From assembly GCF_011038795.1 (NCBI RefSeq), contig NZ_JAAKDU010000004.1:62001-126000 (forward strand): a DNA stretch of 64,000 nucleotides, read 5' to 3'. The translations under genes and the position numbers were made by a program. Shown in pieces: positions 28,267-37,170 of the stretch. Each line of letters begins with the position of its first letter. The first letter of the stretch is position 1. The stretch comes from Streptococcus tangpeifui. Lineage in GTDB: Bacteria > Bacillota > Bacilli > Lactobacillales > Streptococcaceae. The notes beneath the pieces were generated by a model, which saw only the letters and a list, made by a program, of their open reading frames with translations, ran no database searches and was not told where the DNA came from.

Positions 28267-29235
28267 ATGCAAGAATTACGACTTCTCGGCCACTCAAATC
28301 TTTATTTATCCCCTCTGGGTTTAGGAACCTGGCAGTTTAGTAATAAGGATAAAGATAGAACCTGGTGGCATAAAATAGATGATCAAGCCGTCTACGATAT
28401 CATTAAAGTGAGCCTTGAAGGAGGCATCAACTGGTTAGATACAGCGGAAGCTTACGGAAGAGGGAATTCTGAAAAATTTATTGGCCGAAATTTACAACGC
28501 TTAAAGTCTGAGGGGGCTTTATCAGAAACAGTCTATATTGCTGATAAGTGGTTCCCGCTCTTGCGCTCAGCCAAAACTATTTCTGAGACTATTGCAACTC
28601 GACTGGATTATTTGCAAAGGGATGCTATTGATCTTTATCAAATTCATCAGCCAACCTCCCTATCCAGCCTCTACCGCCAGCTGAAAGAATTGGCTAAACT
28701 TCATCATCAGGGCCTCATCAAAGCCATCGGAGTCAGCAACTTTACCGCCCGTCAGATGGAAAAAGCCGATGATATTTTAAAAAAATTTGACCTGCGTCTA
28801 TCTTCCAATCAGGTTAAATTCAATCTTTTACACCGCAAACCTGAAAAAAATGGCGTGCTTGAGTTGGCCAAAGAACGGGGAATCTCTCTCATTGCCTACT
28901 CCCCCCTTCAACAGGGTGTCTTGACAGGGCGTTTTCACGATAATCCTGACAGTATTCAGACCCTATCAAAAGTTCGGCGGGTAAATTCTGGACTGAATCA
29001 GAAAAATCTCGTTAGAACACAGCCTTTGATTGATCTTCTCAAGCGACTGGGGCTAAAATATGGCAAGTCTCCCGCTCAAATTGCGCTTAACTGGCTGATT
29101 ATGGCACACGGCGATACTGTTTTTGCCATCCCTGGAGCCAGCAGTCGTTTTCAAGCTAGAAGTAATCTGGAAGCTCAACATTTTCAACTTAGCCAAGAAG
29201 ATCTTGACCAGTTAAGTCACTGGCAAGAGTTATAA
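28267..29235 (+). CDS. Aldo/keto reductase
   Basis: 322-residue (beta/alpha)8 NADPH-dependent reductase. The catalytic tetrad is present: Asp in LDTAEAYG with Tyr, Lys in IADKWFP and His in YQIHQP. The NADP-binding C terminus is FAIPGASSRFQARSN. I start at the ATG 8 nt after AGAAAGG; a TTG three codons earlier is less likely. Substrate unknown; divergent pairing with MarR suggests induction by an aldehyde or electrophile. Confidence 0.85.
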   Translation: MQELRLLGHSNLYLSPLGLGTWQFSNKDKDRTWWHKIDDQAVYDIIKVSLEGGINWLDTAEAYGRGNSEKFIGRNLQRLKSEGALSETVYIADKWFPLLRSAKTISETIATRLDYLQRDAIDLYQIHQPTSLSSLYRQLKELAKLHHQGLIKAIGVSNFTARQMEKADDILKKFDLRLSSNQVKFNLLHRKPEKNGVLELAKERGISLIAYSPLQQGVLTGRFHDNPDSIQTLSKVRRVNSGLNQKNLVRTQPLIDLLKRLGLKYGKSPAQIALNWLIMAHGDTVFAIPGASSRFQARSNLEAQHFQLSQEDLDQLSHWQEL

Positions 29236-29292
29236 AGTTATCAAACTCAGCCTGTGCTGTCCTGCTGCTCAACCGTTGAATTACATTAGACT

Positions 29293-29339
29293 AAAAAATA
29301 CCAGCTAGATGACTGAGCCTCAATTTAGCTGGTATTTTT
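29293..29339 (+). terminator. Aldo/keto reductase terminator
   Basis: AAAAATACCAGCTA / TAGCTGGTATTTTT hairpin with a 19-nt loop, 57 nt after the stop codon. Confidence 0.8.
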
Positions 29340-29459
29340 GTTGGGAAAAGGTAACTATTGTAGAGTAGAGGATTTTCATATTAATTTCGTTCAAAGGTAA
29401 CTAGTCTATCTTCCAATCATCAAGTTGGTTGGAAGATTAGAATACTCCCATGACATTTT

Positions 29460-29846
29460 TTACTGATAGACATCCATGTAGAATTCAATTTTGTCACCAT
29501 TTTTAACTTTGGTTTGATCAGCTCCTGTTTTGGACAAGTCGCCATTAACCTTGAAGAACCAGTACTTTTTAGCCGATTCGTCTTGTTTAACACCGTTTAT
29601 GCTGGTAATCAGGCCAGCTTTCTCTTCAATTTTAGCCTTGCTTTTTAAAACATCTGCAACCGTAGCCCCCTTTTTAAAACTGACCGTTTCCTTGGTTGTT
29701 TTATTGTCAGTTTTGATCACTAAAGTAACGGTTTGCTTTTCAGTATCTGCTTTTTTGTCAGCCGTTTTTGAAGCTTGGCTATGGCCACAGGCAACCAACA
29801 GAAGCAAAGATAGGACTAAAGCGAGACTAGTCAATAATTTTTTCAT
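29460..29846 (-). CDS. DUF4430 lipoprotein
   Basis: 128 residues. An N-terminal lipoprotein signal has lipobox LLVAC (Cys20). A short charged linker leads to a DUF4430 domain (about 40-126) with the typical ITSINGVKQDESAKKYW and FKVNG stretches. DUF4430 resembles the C-terminal ligand-binding domain of transcobalamin/intrinsic factor, and such lipoproteins often pair with ECF S components. Its start overlaps the end of the S-component gene by 20 nt, so they are cotranscribed. It probably captures a ligand outside the membrane; which one is unknown. Confidence 0.85.
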   Translation of the reverse strand: MKKLLTSLALVLSLLLLVACGHSQASKTADKKADTEKQTVTLVIKTDNKTTKETVSFKKGATVADVLKSKAKIEEKAGLITSINGVKQDESAKKYWFFKVNGDLSKTGADQTKVKNGDKIEFYMDVYQ

Positions 29847-30339
29847 GGGAAAATCTCCTAAAGATAGATAAAATTAAGGGATAAAAGAGAGCCGTAGAAG
29901 CTGCGTGAACTAGATCAAAAGATAGACCAGCTAAAATATAAGCCAAGGCTGGTGTTTTAAACATAATAGCAGAACTGGCATCTAAAAGAACCCCGTAAAG
30001 AATGGAAAGACCTGCTGCTGTAGCAATCTGCATGGTTAAAGAAAGGTTAGGAGTAAGCCTTTTAAAAAGCTTCCCAAGCCAGAACCAAAGCAGGCAAATC
30101 AGGGCAAAGGCAAGTACTTGGCGAAAGACTATTTCTCCGAAGCCCAACAGAAAGCCTGTCAGAAGCATGGTTAAACTCGAAAGGATTAGGCCATCCACCA
30201 TGCCGTACTTCATCGTTACAACGAGAAAAATCGCCGTGATGGGCTGAACATTAGGGAGCCCTGAAAATGCTTCCCTTAAAACAATACAGAGGGCCGTCAA
30301 CAAAGCCAGCCTTGTCAAACGTTTCAGACTTATTTCCAT
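29827..30339 (-). CDS. ECF transporter S component
   Basis: 170-residue membrane protein with about five or six hydrophobic segments. It starts with the LTRLALLTALCIVLRE helix common to ECF substrate-binding (S) subunits. It should use the shared EcfAA'T energising module encoded elsewhere. The paired DUF4430 lipoprotein suggests a cobamide-like vitamin, but this is inference. No ribosome site precedes the ATG, and a consensus promoter ends 7 nt before it, so the mRNA is probably leaderless. Confidence 0.8.
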   Translation of the reverse strand: MEISLKRLTRLALLTALCIVLREAFSGLPNVQPITAIFLVVTMKYGMVDGLILSSLTMLLTGFLLGFGEIVFRQVLAFALICLLWFWLGKLFKRLTPNLSLTMQIATAAGLSILYGVLLDASSAIMFKTPALAYILAGLSFDLVHAASTALFYPLILSIFRRFSHEKIID

Positions 30340-30346
30340 GCTTATA

Positions 30347-30375
30347 AGTCTATGCTAGAAAGGCAAGACTGTCAA
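30347..30375 (-). promoter_or_regulatory. Promoter of the S component/DUF4430 operon
   Basis: TTGACA (30370-30375) and TAGACT (30347-30352), 17 bp apart on the minus strand. The predicted transcript start falls at or next to the ATG at 30339. Confidence 0.75.
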
Positions 30376-30496
30376 GCCAGTCAAACTAAGGAAACATTAA
30401 AGAGAAACCAGCAGAACACTTTTTTTGCTTCTTAAGTAACTTTGGGCTAAGATAAAAACCTGAACGATCATTTAAAAGGAGAGCACATACGCATAT

Positions 30497-31354
30497 ATGA
30501 AGAAAAAAATGACTTTAGTCCTGCTGCTTCTGGGTATTTTGATTCTAAGTTTTTGGGGCTGGCAGGCTTGGCACAGACAAGAAGCTGATAAAAAATTTGT
30601 TCAAGAAGCTGTTCCGACACTCTTTTTCCACGGAGGCGGCTCTTCTTATCATGCTGAGAAACACATGGTCAGAGCTGTTAAGAGAGCTGGTGCTTCCAAA
30701 AAAGCTATCATTGCCTTTGTTGATAAGAAAGGGAAGGTACGTCTACAGGGAAAACTCAAGAAATCCGATAAAAATCCGCTGATCATGGTTAACTTTGACG
30801 ACAGTACCAATGCTAACTTTAATGAGCGAGGGCGTTATGCTAGCAATGTTGTCAAGGCTTTACAAAAGGTTTATACCTTCAAAAAAGTCAACATGGTTGG
30901 TCACTCTGCTGGCAATATCGCTGTCGTTTATTATATGCTCCAAAACGGACAAGATAAGTCCATGCCCCAAGTTCAAAAATATGTAGCCATAGCCGGCCAT
31001 TTCGCTGGTCTAAATTTCCAAGGGGTACCTGAAGCTATTAGGCAACCCAAGGGCTTAAAACTTGATAAAAACGGCAAGCCTAATAAGATGAATGCCAGTT
31101 ATCAAGAAATGACCGAGTTAAGAGAGACCTATCCCCAAGGGCAAACTGCTATTATTAATCTGATCGGCGATATTGGTGGTCAGACTGATGGAACAGTGCC
31201 AAATGTCTCTTCTCTGTCGCTCAAGTATTTGGTCTCACCTTTTGCCAAATCCTATCAGGAACAGACCTTCACTGGTAAGCTGGCTCGCCACTCCAAACTT
31301 CACTCTAATCCTCGCGTTGATAAAGTGTTGATAGAATTTCTCTGGGGAAAATAG
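30497..31354 (+). CDS. DUF915 alpha/beta hydrolase (copy 1)
   Basis: 285 residues. One N-terminal hydrophobic segment (about 5-22) acts as signal or anchor, so the protein is likely extracytoplasmic. The alpha/beta-hydrolase fold has the nucleophile Ser137 in GHSAGN, an oxyanion-type FHGGGSSYH (about 44-52) and a late His in ARHSKLH. This is the DUF915 family of cell-surface hydrolases with unknown substrate. AAAAGGAGAG lies about 13 nt before the ATG, a rather long spacing. A paralog follows directly. Confidence 0.85.
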   Translation: MKKKMTLVLLLLGILILSFWGWQAWHRQEADKKFVQEAVPTLFFHGGGSSYHAEKHMVRAVKRAGASKKAIIAFVDKKGKVRLQGKLKKSDKNPLIMVNFDDSTNANFNERGRYASNVVKALQKVYTFKKVNMVGHSAGNIAVVYYMLQNGQDKSMPQVQKYVAIAGHFAGLNFQGVPEAIRQPKGLKLDKNGKPNKMNASYQEMTELRETYPQGQTAIINLIGDIGGQTDGTVPNVSSLSLKYLVSPFAKSYQEQTFTGKLARHSKLHSNPRVDKVLIEFLWGK

Positions 31355-31489
31355 GAAACCCCCACTCTATAACCTAAAAATGTTCTTGAATTTCTAAAAA
31401 TTCAAGTCTGCTAGTTGCTTCATGAAAGCCTTTTCGATAAGATAGATTTGTAAGCTTTACAATTTTATTAGAAAAGGGAGAGAAATTTT

Positions 31490-32353
31490 GTGAAGAAAAA
31501 AATTACTGTAATCAGTTTGGCTCTACTTGCCATAAGTTTGGGGATTTTTGGCTGGCGGATCTGGCAGAGACAGGAAGCCAGCAAGATGCTAGTCCATGAA
31601 CCCATTCCAACCCTCTTTTTTCACGGGGGCTTTAGTTCCTATCATGCCGAGGAACACATGGTCAATGCCGCCAAGAATGCTGGCGTGACCGATAATGTTG
31701 CCATTGCTTTTGTTGACAAAAAAGGCAAGGTCACTCTCAAAGGAAGACTCAAAAAGAATGTAAAAAATCCCATTGTCATGGTCAACTTTGAAAAACATTT
31801 CAGCACTGTATTTGAAATGCGCGGGCAGTATGCGACTAATGTCGTTAAAAAACTGCAAAAGGTCTATCAGTTTAAGCAAGTCAATATGGTTGGTCATTCT
31901 TTTGGGAATATCGCCGTTCTCCACTATATGTTGCAAAATGGTCAAAACAAGGCTCTGCCGCGGGTCCATAAATATGTTGGAATTGCTGGGCATTATGCTG
32001 GACTCAGCTTTGATAATCGTCAGCTCCCAGATGCTATCAGGCTTCCCCAAGGGCTAACGGTTGATGCGCAGGGCAAGCCAAATAAAATAAATGCTAGCTA
32101 TCGCGAATTGACCAAGTTAAGGGAGACTTATCCCAAGAGTCAGGTACAAATCCTTAATTTAATGGGAGATATCGGTGATCATTCAGATGGACGGGTCCCA
32201 AATGCAGCGACTCAATCGCTCAGATATCTGGTTTCACCCTTTGCCAAATCTTATGAGGAAAGAACCTTTACAGGTCCAAAGGCCAGCCATTCTAAACTCC
32301 ACAACAACCCAGAAGTTGATAAGGTCTTAATTGATTTTCTCTGGGGCGCATAA
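31490..32353 (+). CDS. DUF915 alpha/beta hydrolase (copy 2)
   Basis: 287 residues, starting with GTG 7 nt after AAGGGAGA. It is colinear with the preceding gene: same signal segment, FHGGFSSYH, nucleophile Ser137 (GHSFGN) and C-terminal His (ASHSKLH). Clearly a tandem duplicate that has diverged. Separated by 135 nt with no strong terminator, so possibly cotranscribed. Confidence 0.85.
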   Translation: MKKKITVISLALLAISLGIFGWRIWQRQEASKMLVHEPIPTLFFHGGFSSYHAEEHMVNAAKNAGVTDNVAIAFVDKKGKVTLKGRLKKNVKNPIVMVNFEKHFSTVFEMRGQYATNVVKKLQKVYQFKQVNMVGHSFGNIAVLHYMLQNGQNKALPRVHKYVGIAGHYAGLSFDNRQLPDAIRLPQGLTVDAQGKPNKINASYRELTKLRETYPKSQVQILNLMGDIGDHSDGRVPNAATQSLRYLVSPFAKSYEERTFTGPKASHSKLHNNPEVDKVLIDFLWGA

Positions 32354-32400
32354 AGCTAACCAAACCGGTTAGGTTGCTAATAGTCAAATCTACGAAAAAG

Positions 32401-32450
32401 AAGAGTGGGAACAACCCGAAAAATTAAAAATTTTGGGTTGTTCCCACTTC
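32401..32450. terminator. Strong bidirectional terminator after the DUF915 pair
   Basis: AAGAGTGGGAACAACCC pairs perfectly with GGGTTGTTCCCACTT around an AT-rich inner stem (AAAATT/AATTTT). It belongs to the GAGTGGGA hairpin class that begins several of the intergenic repeats. Confidence 0.85.
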
Positions 32451-32800
32451 TTAATTTATAGTTTCTCTTCCACTGTTTTTCGACTTCTTTTCAACATAGG
32501 AAAACTCCCCTTATCGTTTCTAGTGAATTTTGTTTTTTCACTGTCCACCATAAGGGAGTATATCATTTTCACCCAGCCTTTTCTTTTATGCAACCATACA
32601 AAATGGGACATCATTGACCACACCCTGCGGTACTTCTGCGATACATACTCAAATTCGGCTAAACGGTGCGAAGGTGGATGAAATGCTCCAGTGGAGTTTG
32701 GCAGCTTTTGGAATAGACTGCTCAAAGCTTACCGCCTTAAAATGGGAGAGTGAGAGCAAAGCCATCATGGCTGTCTGTCTTACTCTCAAACATTCTGTGG
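32451..32800. repeat. Intergenic mosaic repeat, copy 4 (degenerate)
   Basis: Contains blocks GGTGCGAAGGTGGATGAAATGCTCCAGTGG…, GAATAGACTGC and GCCATCATGGCTGTCTGTC followed by ACTCTC, matching the copies at 8.7 and 47.2 kb. The left part (32460-32600) does not match other copies and may be a separate relic. The short open frames here look like chance. Confidence 0.65.
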
Positions 32801-32831
32801 CTCTAGCTTGATTTTATTTAAGTATAAGCCA

Positions 32832-33944
32832 TTAACCCCAGATCTTCTCAGTAATACTTGCAATCAATTGGAGTTTCTTCCATTGGTCAGCCTCTGTCAG
32901 CTTATTGCCTTCTTCTGTTGAGGCAAAGCCACATTGAGTTGAAAGTCCCAGATTTTCCAGCGGCACCAGTTGGGCAGCTTCTTTGATGCGATTAGTGACT
33001 TGGCCTACGTCTTCTAAAGCAGGATCTTTAGACGTTATCAATCCAAGTACAATTTCAACGCCTTTGCGATTATTCCAAATATCAGTAAGGGGAGCAAAGC
33101 TGCCACTTCTGGCATCATCATATTCTAGGAAAAAAATATCGTAATTGAGCTGACCCAGATAGCTGGCTACGGAGTCATAGCCACCCTCAAAGAGATAGGT
33201 CGATTTAAAATTCCCTCGGCAGATATGAGTTGCCAGAGTCAAATCATTCGGCAAGTCGGCTAAGGCTTTATTAATCGTGTAGACATCATCTTGAGCAATG
33301 GCTTGTAATCGGGCAGTTTCTTCTGGATTATCTTTATTGTCCTCGAACTGTTGAATCAGATAGCCCCAAGTTGTATCATCCAATTGAACGTAACGAGCCC
33401 CCAAATCATAGAAGTGCTGAATAGTGTCATGGTAAGCTTGAGCCAGATCATCCAAAAAGTCCTTCCAAGAGTCATAATACTCTAAAGCCAAGTCTGACCG
33501 ATGGTCCCGATTGATAACCAAAGAAGGACTAGGAATAGTAATCTTAGGGATGACACCTTCAGGAGTAATAGAACTGAGGTAGCTGAAATCACGGTAGAAA
33601 GGATGGGCCTTGTTCTCAGCGATTTTTCCGACGATGCGGACATTGGTGGTCCGAGTCTTTGCCCCGTGGAATTTATAAGAATCTTCCTGCTGGTAAGACT
33701 CAAAGCCGGTTAGGTTCCAGAGGAAATCCAAGTGCCACCAAGAGCGACCAAATTCACCATCAGAAACGACCTTGAGACCGCTCTCTACTTGGTGTCTGAC
33801 CAAATCTGCGACGAGTTTATCCTGAGTTTCTAATAAGGCCTCTCGATTAATGTTTCCAGCTGCATACTGCTCACGCGCTACCTTTAGTTCAGCTGGTCGC
33901 AAATAAGACCCGACATGGTCAAAATGATATTGAATCTTAGTCAT
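32832..33944 (-). CDS. MetE C-terminal-domain-like protein (YxjG/YxjH family)
   Basis: 370 residues corresponding to the catalytic half of cobalamin-independent methionine synthase. Visible features: VGSYLRP at the N terminus, SDGEFGR, QLDDTTWG, the zinc-site-like HICRGN (His/Cys), EYDDARSG and a late cysteine in LSTQCGFAS. The family is tied to methionine or methylthio metabolism and is often MetR/S-box controlled. A MET-box lies upstream. Exact methyl donor unknown. Ribosome site CGGAGGA is 8 nt upstream. Confidence 0.88.
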   Translation of the reverse strand: MTKIQYHFDHVGSYLRPAELKVAREQYAAGNINREALLETQDKLVADLVRHQVESGLKVVSDGEFGRSWWHLDFLWNLTGFESYQQEDSYKFHGAKTRTTNVRIVGKIAENKAHPFYRDFSYLSSITPEGVIPKITIPSPSLVINRDHRSDLALEYYDSWKDFLDDLAQAYHDTIQHFYDLGARYVQLDDTTWGYLIQQFEDNKDNPEETARLQAIAQDDVYTINKALADLPNDLTLATHICRGNFKSTYLFEGGYDSVASYLGQLNYDIFFLEYDDARSGSFAPLTDIWNNRKGVEIVLGLITSKDPALEDVGQVTNRIKEAAQLVPLENLGLSTQCGFASTEEGNKLTEADQWKKLQLIASITEKIWG

Positions 33945-33982
33945 AAGCTTATCCTCCGAAGTTCTTTTCTCAATATGCCTCT

Positions 33983-34050
33983 ATTCTAGCACCAGTCCTT
34001 ATAGCTGTAAAATATATATTTTCTATGCTTAACTATAATTGATAACTATA
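33983..34050 (-). promoter_or_regulatory. Promoter and putative MET-box (MtaR/MetR site)
   Basis: On the minus strand TTTACA (34006-34011) and TAGAAT (33983-33988) have a 17 bp spacer. Upstream, TATAGTTATCAATTATA (34034-34050) closely matches the streptococcal MET-box (TATAGTT-N3-AACTATA). Its centre is near -66, typical for a LysR-type activator. Confidence 0.65.
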
Positions 34051-34417
34051 TGAATAATATTCCTATTTTGCTTTATCCATTAATTAGAGAAACTCTTAAC
34101 ACTATCGTGAATACTATTATCACTAATTATTACAATTTAGTGATAATTTTCAGAGACTATCGTTTGAAGGTTAAAGATCTGTTATACTTAAAAGCAGTGG
34201 CGTGAAAAAGAAAGAGATTGCGATGGCTTATCCTTTACAAAAACTACTAAGGCTTTGCGTATTTAAAAAGGGAAACCTCATCGCTAAGCAGACTTAAAAA
34301 GGGAAGGCAAATAGGACAAAATTTTAGGTTAAATTTTCCTTTTTTCCTCTCGGAGAATGCCTTAGTTTAGGCTGTTCACTTTGATTTTTTTAGATATTTA
34401 CGTTAAAATAAAGCATA
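34051..34417. other. Intergenic stretch upstream of the muramidase gene
   Basis: No supported gene. A short frame beginning GTG at 34202 (31 codons, ending at 34297) has weak support and no known relatives. TTGATT (34381-34386) and TAAAAT (34404-34409), 17 bp apart, form a promoter ending 8 nt before the GH25 ATG. Confidence 0.5.
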
Positions 34418-35278
34418 ATGAGAAAAAGAATAAAACCGATGGTCGTTTATGTCTTTTTGGGGTTGATTGGACTGCTGTTAAGCCTTGCTGCTGTAGTTGT
34501 TTCCAATGCTCGCAGCAGCAGTTTGCAGCTGGCTAAAAAAAATATCCCACAGACTACTGCTTATTCTAGCAGCTCCAAGACATCTACGTCATCTTCGACA
34601 CAAGAAGATTTAAAATTAAATCCAATTGTCGATATCTCAGGTTGGCAACTGCCTAAGCAGATTGATTATGATACCTTATCCAAAAATATTTCTGGAGCTA
34701 TCGTCCGTGTCTACGGAGGATCAAAAATTTCTAAGGATAGTAATGCTGCTCATTCCTCTGGTATTGATAAATCTTTTAAAACCCATATCAAAGAATTTCA
34801 AAAGCGAGACATTCCTGTCGCTGTTTACAGTTATGCACTCGGCTCTTCTGAAAAAGAGATGCGTGAAGAAGCCAGAACTTTCTACAAACATGCAGCTCCC
34901 TACAAACCAACTTACTATTGGATTGATGTAGAAGAAGATACTATGAAAAACATGAGTAAAGGTGTTGAAGCCTTTCGGGCTGAGTTAAAACGCTTAGGAG
35001 CTGAGCATGTCGGAATCTATATCGGTACCTACTTCATGACCGAGCAGGAAATCTCTGTTAAGAAGTTTGATGCTGTCTGGTTGCCAACCTATGGCTCTGA
35101 CTCAGGTTATTATGAGGCTCAGCCTCAGACAGACGTTGATTATGATCTTCACCAATATACTTCCCGCGGTTCCCTGCCTGGTTTTGATGATATTTTAGAT
35201 CTTAATCAGATTAATCCTAACAAGGATTCCGTTCAAGTCTTTAAAAAGCTTTTTGGACAAGAGCCTAAACAAAAATAA
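34418..35278 (+). CDS. GH25-family muramidase (lysozyme-like), membrane-anchored
   Basis: 286 residues. An N-terminal membrane segment (about 8-30) is followed by a Ser/Thr-rich linker (residues 50-67). A GH25 domain starts at NPIVDISGWQ. Acidic residues typical of the active site appear in VDIS and YWIDVEEDT. GH25 enzymes cleave the glycan strands of peptidoglycan. No ribosome site is evident, and the promoter sits right at the ATG, so a leaderless mRNA is likely. Confidence 0.85.
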   Translation: MRKRIKPMVVYVFLGLIGLLLSLAAVVVSNARSSSLQLAKKNIPQTTAYSSSSKTSTSSSTQEDLKLNPIVDISGWQLPKQIDYDTLSKNISGAIVRVYGGSKISKDSNAAHSSGIDKSFKTHIKEFQKRDIPVAVYSYALGSSEKEMREEARTFYKHAAPYKPTYYWIDVEEDTMKNMSKGVEAFRAELKRLGAEHVGIYIGTYFMTEQEISVKKFDAVWLPTYGSDSGYYEAQPQTDVDYDLHQYTSRGSLPGFDDILDLNQINPNKDSVQVFKKLFGQEPKQK

Positions 35279-35290
35279 GAATAGCCACTA

Positions 35291-35326
35291 AAGTTTGGCG
35301 ACTCAAGAGAGTCCCAAGCTTTTTTA
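35291..35326 (+). terminator. Muramidase gene terminator
   Basis: Stem AAGTTTGG…GACTC / GAGTC…CCAAGCTT (one bulge) followed by TTTTTATTT. Confidence 0.7.
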
Positions 35327-35433
35327 TTTGAACGTCTGTTCCTACTTAGTTATTTTGTCTTAGACAGAGTCTCTATTCTAATTTCTTCTAATATGCTATA
35401 ATAATCCTTGAAAATACTGTTATAGAGGAAAAA

Positions 35434-35907
35434 ATGGCTAAGAAAAAGAAGCTAAAAAAGACCTTGGTCGATCAAATCTTAGACAAGGCCAAAATTGCAC
35501 ATGATTCCCTGAATTTTAATGGTCTAGATGGACAATTGCCAGAAGGGATTGAACGGTCAGACATCTTTAAAACCCTAGCCTTAGTTGGCGATAAAACTGG
35601 ACCAGTGATCGGAATTGTGCCGATTACCGAGCACCTTTCGGAAAAGAAACTCGCTAAAGTCTCCGGTAACAAAAAGGTTTCTATGATCCCCCAAAAGGAC
35701 TTGGAGAAGACAACCGGTTATATCCATGGAGCCAATAATCCTGTCGGTATCCGGCAAAAGCATAAATTCCCTATTTATATAGACCAAGTTGCCCTAGAGA
35801 TGGGCCAGATGATTGTCTCTGCCGGTGAGCTTAAACGCTCCATTCGGATTGACAGCCAGACTCTGGCCGACTTTGTCGCTGCCGAATTTGCAGATATCAA
35901 AGAATAA
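35434..35907 (+). CDS. YbaK/EbsC-family aminoacyl-tRNA deacylase
   Basis: 157 residues, YbaK fold. Family motifs: GIVPITEHLSEKKLAKVSG with the active-region lysine, TTGYIHGANNPVG and the C-terminal VALEMGQMIVSAGELKRSIRI. These proteins hydrolyse mischarged Cys-tRNA(Pro) (or related) to maintain translation fidelity. The start ATG follows GAGGAAAAA. Stand-alone gene. Confidence 0.87.
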   Translation: MAKKKKLKKTLVDQILDKAKIAHDSLNFNGLDGQLPEGIERSDIFKTLALVGDKTGPVIGIVPITEHLSEKKLAKVSGNKKVSMIPQKDLEKTTGYIHGANNPVGIRQKHKFPIYIDQVALEMGQMIVSAGELKRSIRIDSQTLADFVAAEFADIKE

Positions 35908-36018
35908 CTCTATCATTACCGAGGGATTTAATTGATTGCTTCGGATGCTTGCCCCGCTCCCATTAGCTTTTCCCCTCTGTTTTCATTGTAAAAAGCTATT
36001 AAGATAGGAAGTGCTAAT

Positions 36019-36657
36019 ATGCGTTTATATTTTGTTAGACATGGTAAAACCCAGTGGAATCTGGAAGGACGCTTTCAAGGATCTCGTGGGGATTCTCCCT
36101 TACTTGAGCAATCTATTCAAGATTTAAGAGAATTGGGCCGTTACCTATCTACTATTCATTTCGATAAGTTTTATTCAAGCGATCTCAGGCGGGCTCGCGA
36201 GACGGCTAGGATTATTAATAATGAAAATCAGAAGCCAACTGAAATTATCCCTAGCCAAGCGTTGCGAGAATGGAATTTGGGACGCTTGGAAGGTCAGAAA
36301 ATTTCAACCATTGCAGCTATCTATCCTAAACAGATGGCTGCTTTCCGCCATAATTTAGCTAAATTTGATAATACCTTTTTTGAAGCAGAATCAGTCTATC
36401 AAGCTACCCGACGGGTTGCCAGTTTTATCGCAAAGCTTGACTATCAGCATGACCGAAATGTCCTCCTCGTCGGTCATGGTGCCTGCTTTACCGCAGCCAT
36501 CAATTACCTATTAGGTTTTGAGTCGGGTCAGTTACGCGAACATGGGGGACTCGACAACGGCAGCGTGACTATCCTTGACAGCGATGATGGCAAGCGTTTT
36601 AACCTCATTCGCTGGAATGATACTTCCTACTTGAATGGCCAGCAAAAATTGTCTTAG
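36019..36657 (+). CDS. Histidine phosphatase family protein (phosphoglycerate mutase-like)
   Basis: 212 residues with the phosphohistidine motif FVRHGKTQWN (His8), the second-site EWNLGRLEG, and the C-terminal VGHGACFTA histidine. Such proteins dephosphorylate small phosphorylated metabolites; the substrate is not predictable. Ribosome site AGGAAG is 7 nt before the ATG. Confidence 0.87.
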   Translation: MRLYFVRHGKTQWNLEGRFQGSRGDSPLLEQSIQDLRELGRYLSTIHFDKFYSSDLRRARETARIINNENQKPTEIIPSQALREWNLGRLEGQKISTIAAIYPKQMAAFRHNLAKFDNTFFEAESVYQATRRVASFIAKLDYQHDRNVLLVGHGACFTAAINYLLGFESGQLREHGGLDNGSVTILDSDDGKRFNLIRWNDTSYLNGQQKLS

Positions 36658-36663
36658 GGATAT

Positions 36664-36706
36664 AGATAAATAAGGTTGGGGCTTTTGCCTCAGCCTTATC
36701 TATTTG
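36664..36706. terminator. Terminator after the histidine phosphatase gene
   Basis: AGATAAATAAGGTTGGGGC / GCCTCAGCCTTATCTATTT hairpin with a TTTT loop. Confidence 0.75.
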
Positions 36707-37170
36707 AAAGGCGTAAAAGGTCAAAATGACTGCTAAGCAAGTAATCATGAATGATTTTATGCCTCGATTGTCTTCCTAGTTATTTTTCGACTAGTGGAAT
36801 AGCAAAAGAGTTTTAACCTTGATTGCCAATACTTTTTGGAAGAACTTTTTAATCCCTCAGACTTTCTTAAGCCTATGGCTCAGGTTATAGAGCCGTTCAG
36901 CAGGAAAGCATTTTTCTCTTATTTTCGCTGAATAAATCAATGTTTTATTGGTATCGTAAATCATTCTTTGTATATTTATCACAAAATGCTATCATACTTA
37001 ATAAAAATAGTTAAATCTCTTGGCTAGGACTATCGTCTTCACAACGATTGGCCCCAGAATTAAAAAGCAACAGATTATTTTTTTACAAATAACTGCTGCC
37101 TTTTTAAAACTTTTAATCACTTCTACAGCCACTATTGGAAAAACGCAGATCTGAACAGGAATCAGCATTT
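36707..37170. other. Intergenic stretch between convergent genes
   Basis: AT-rich, with no gene I can support. The open frame on the minus strand at about 36998-37225 overlaps the CDF gene in another frame and is not protein-like. Confidence 0.5.

Noticed and set aside
32433..32725. Overlapping open frames on both strands between the DUF915 and MetE-like genes
   Set aside because: They lie in the terminator/repeat stretch, lack start signals and read as low-complexity or chance sequence.
34202..34297. 31-codon frame (VKKKEIAMAYPLQKLL…) as a small toxin or peptide gene
   Set aside because: No hydrophobic toxin-like segment, weak start signal and no recognised relatives; support too thin.
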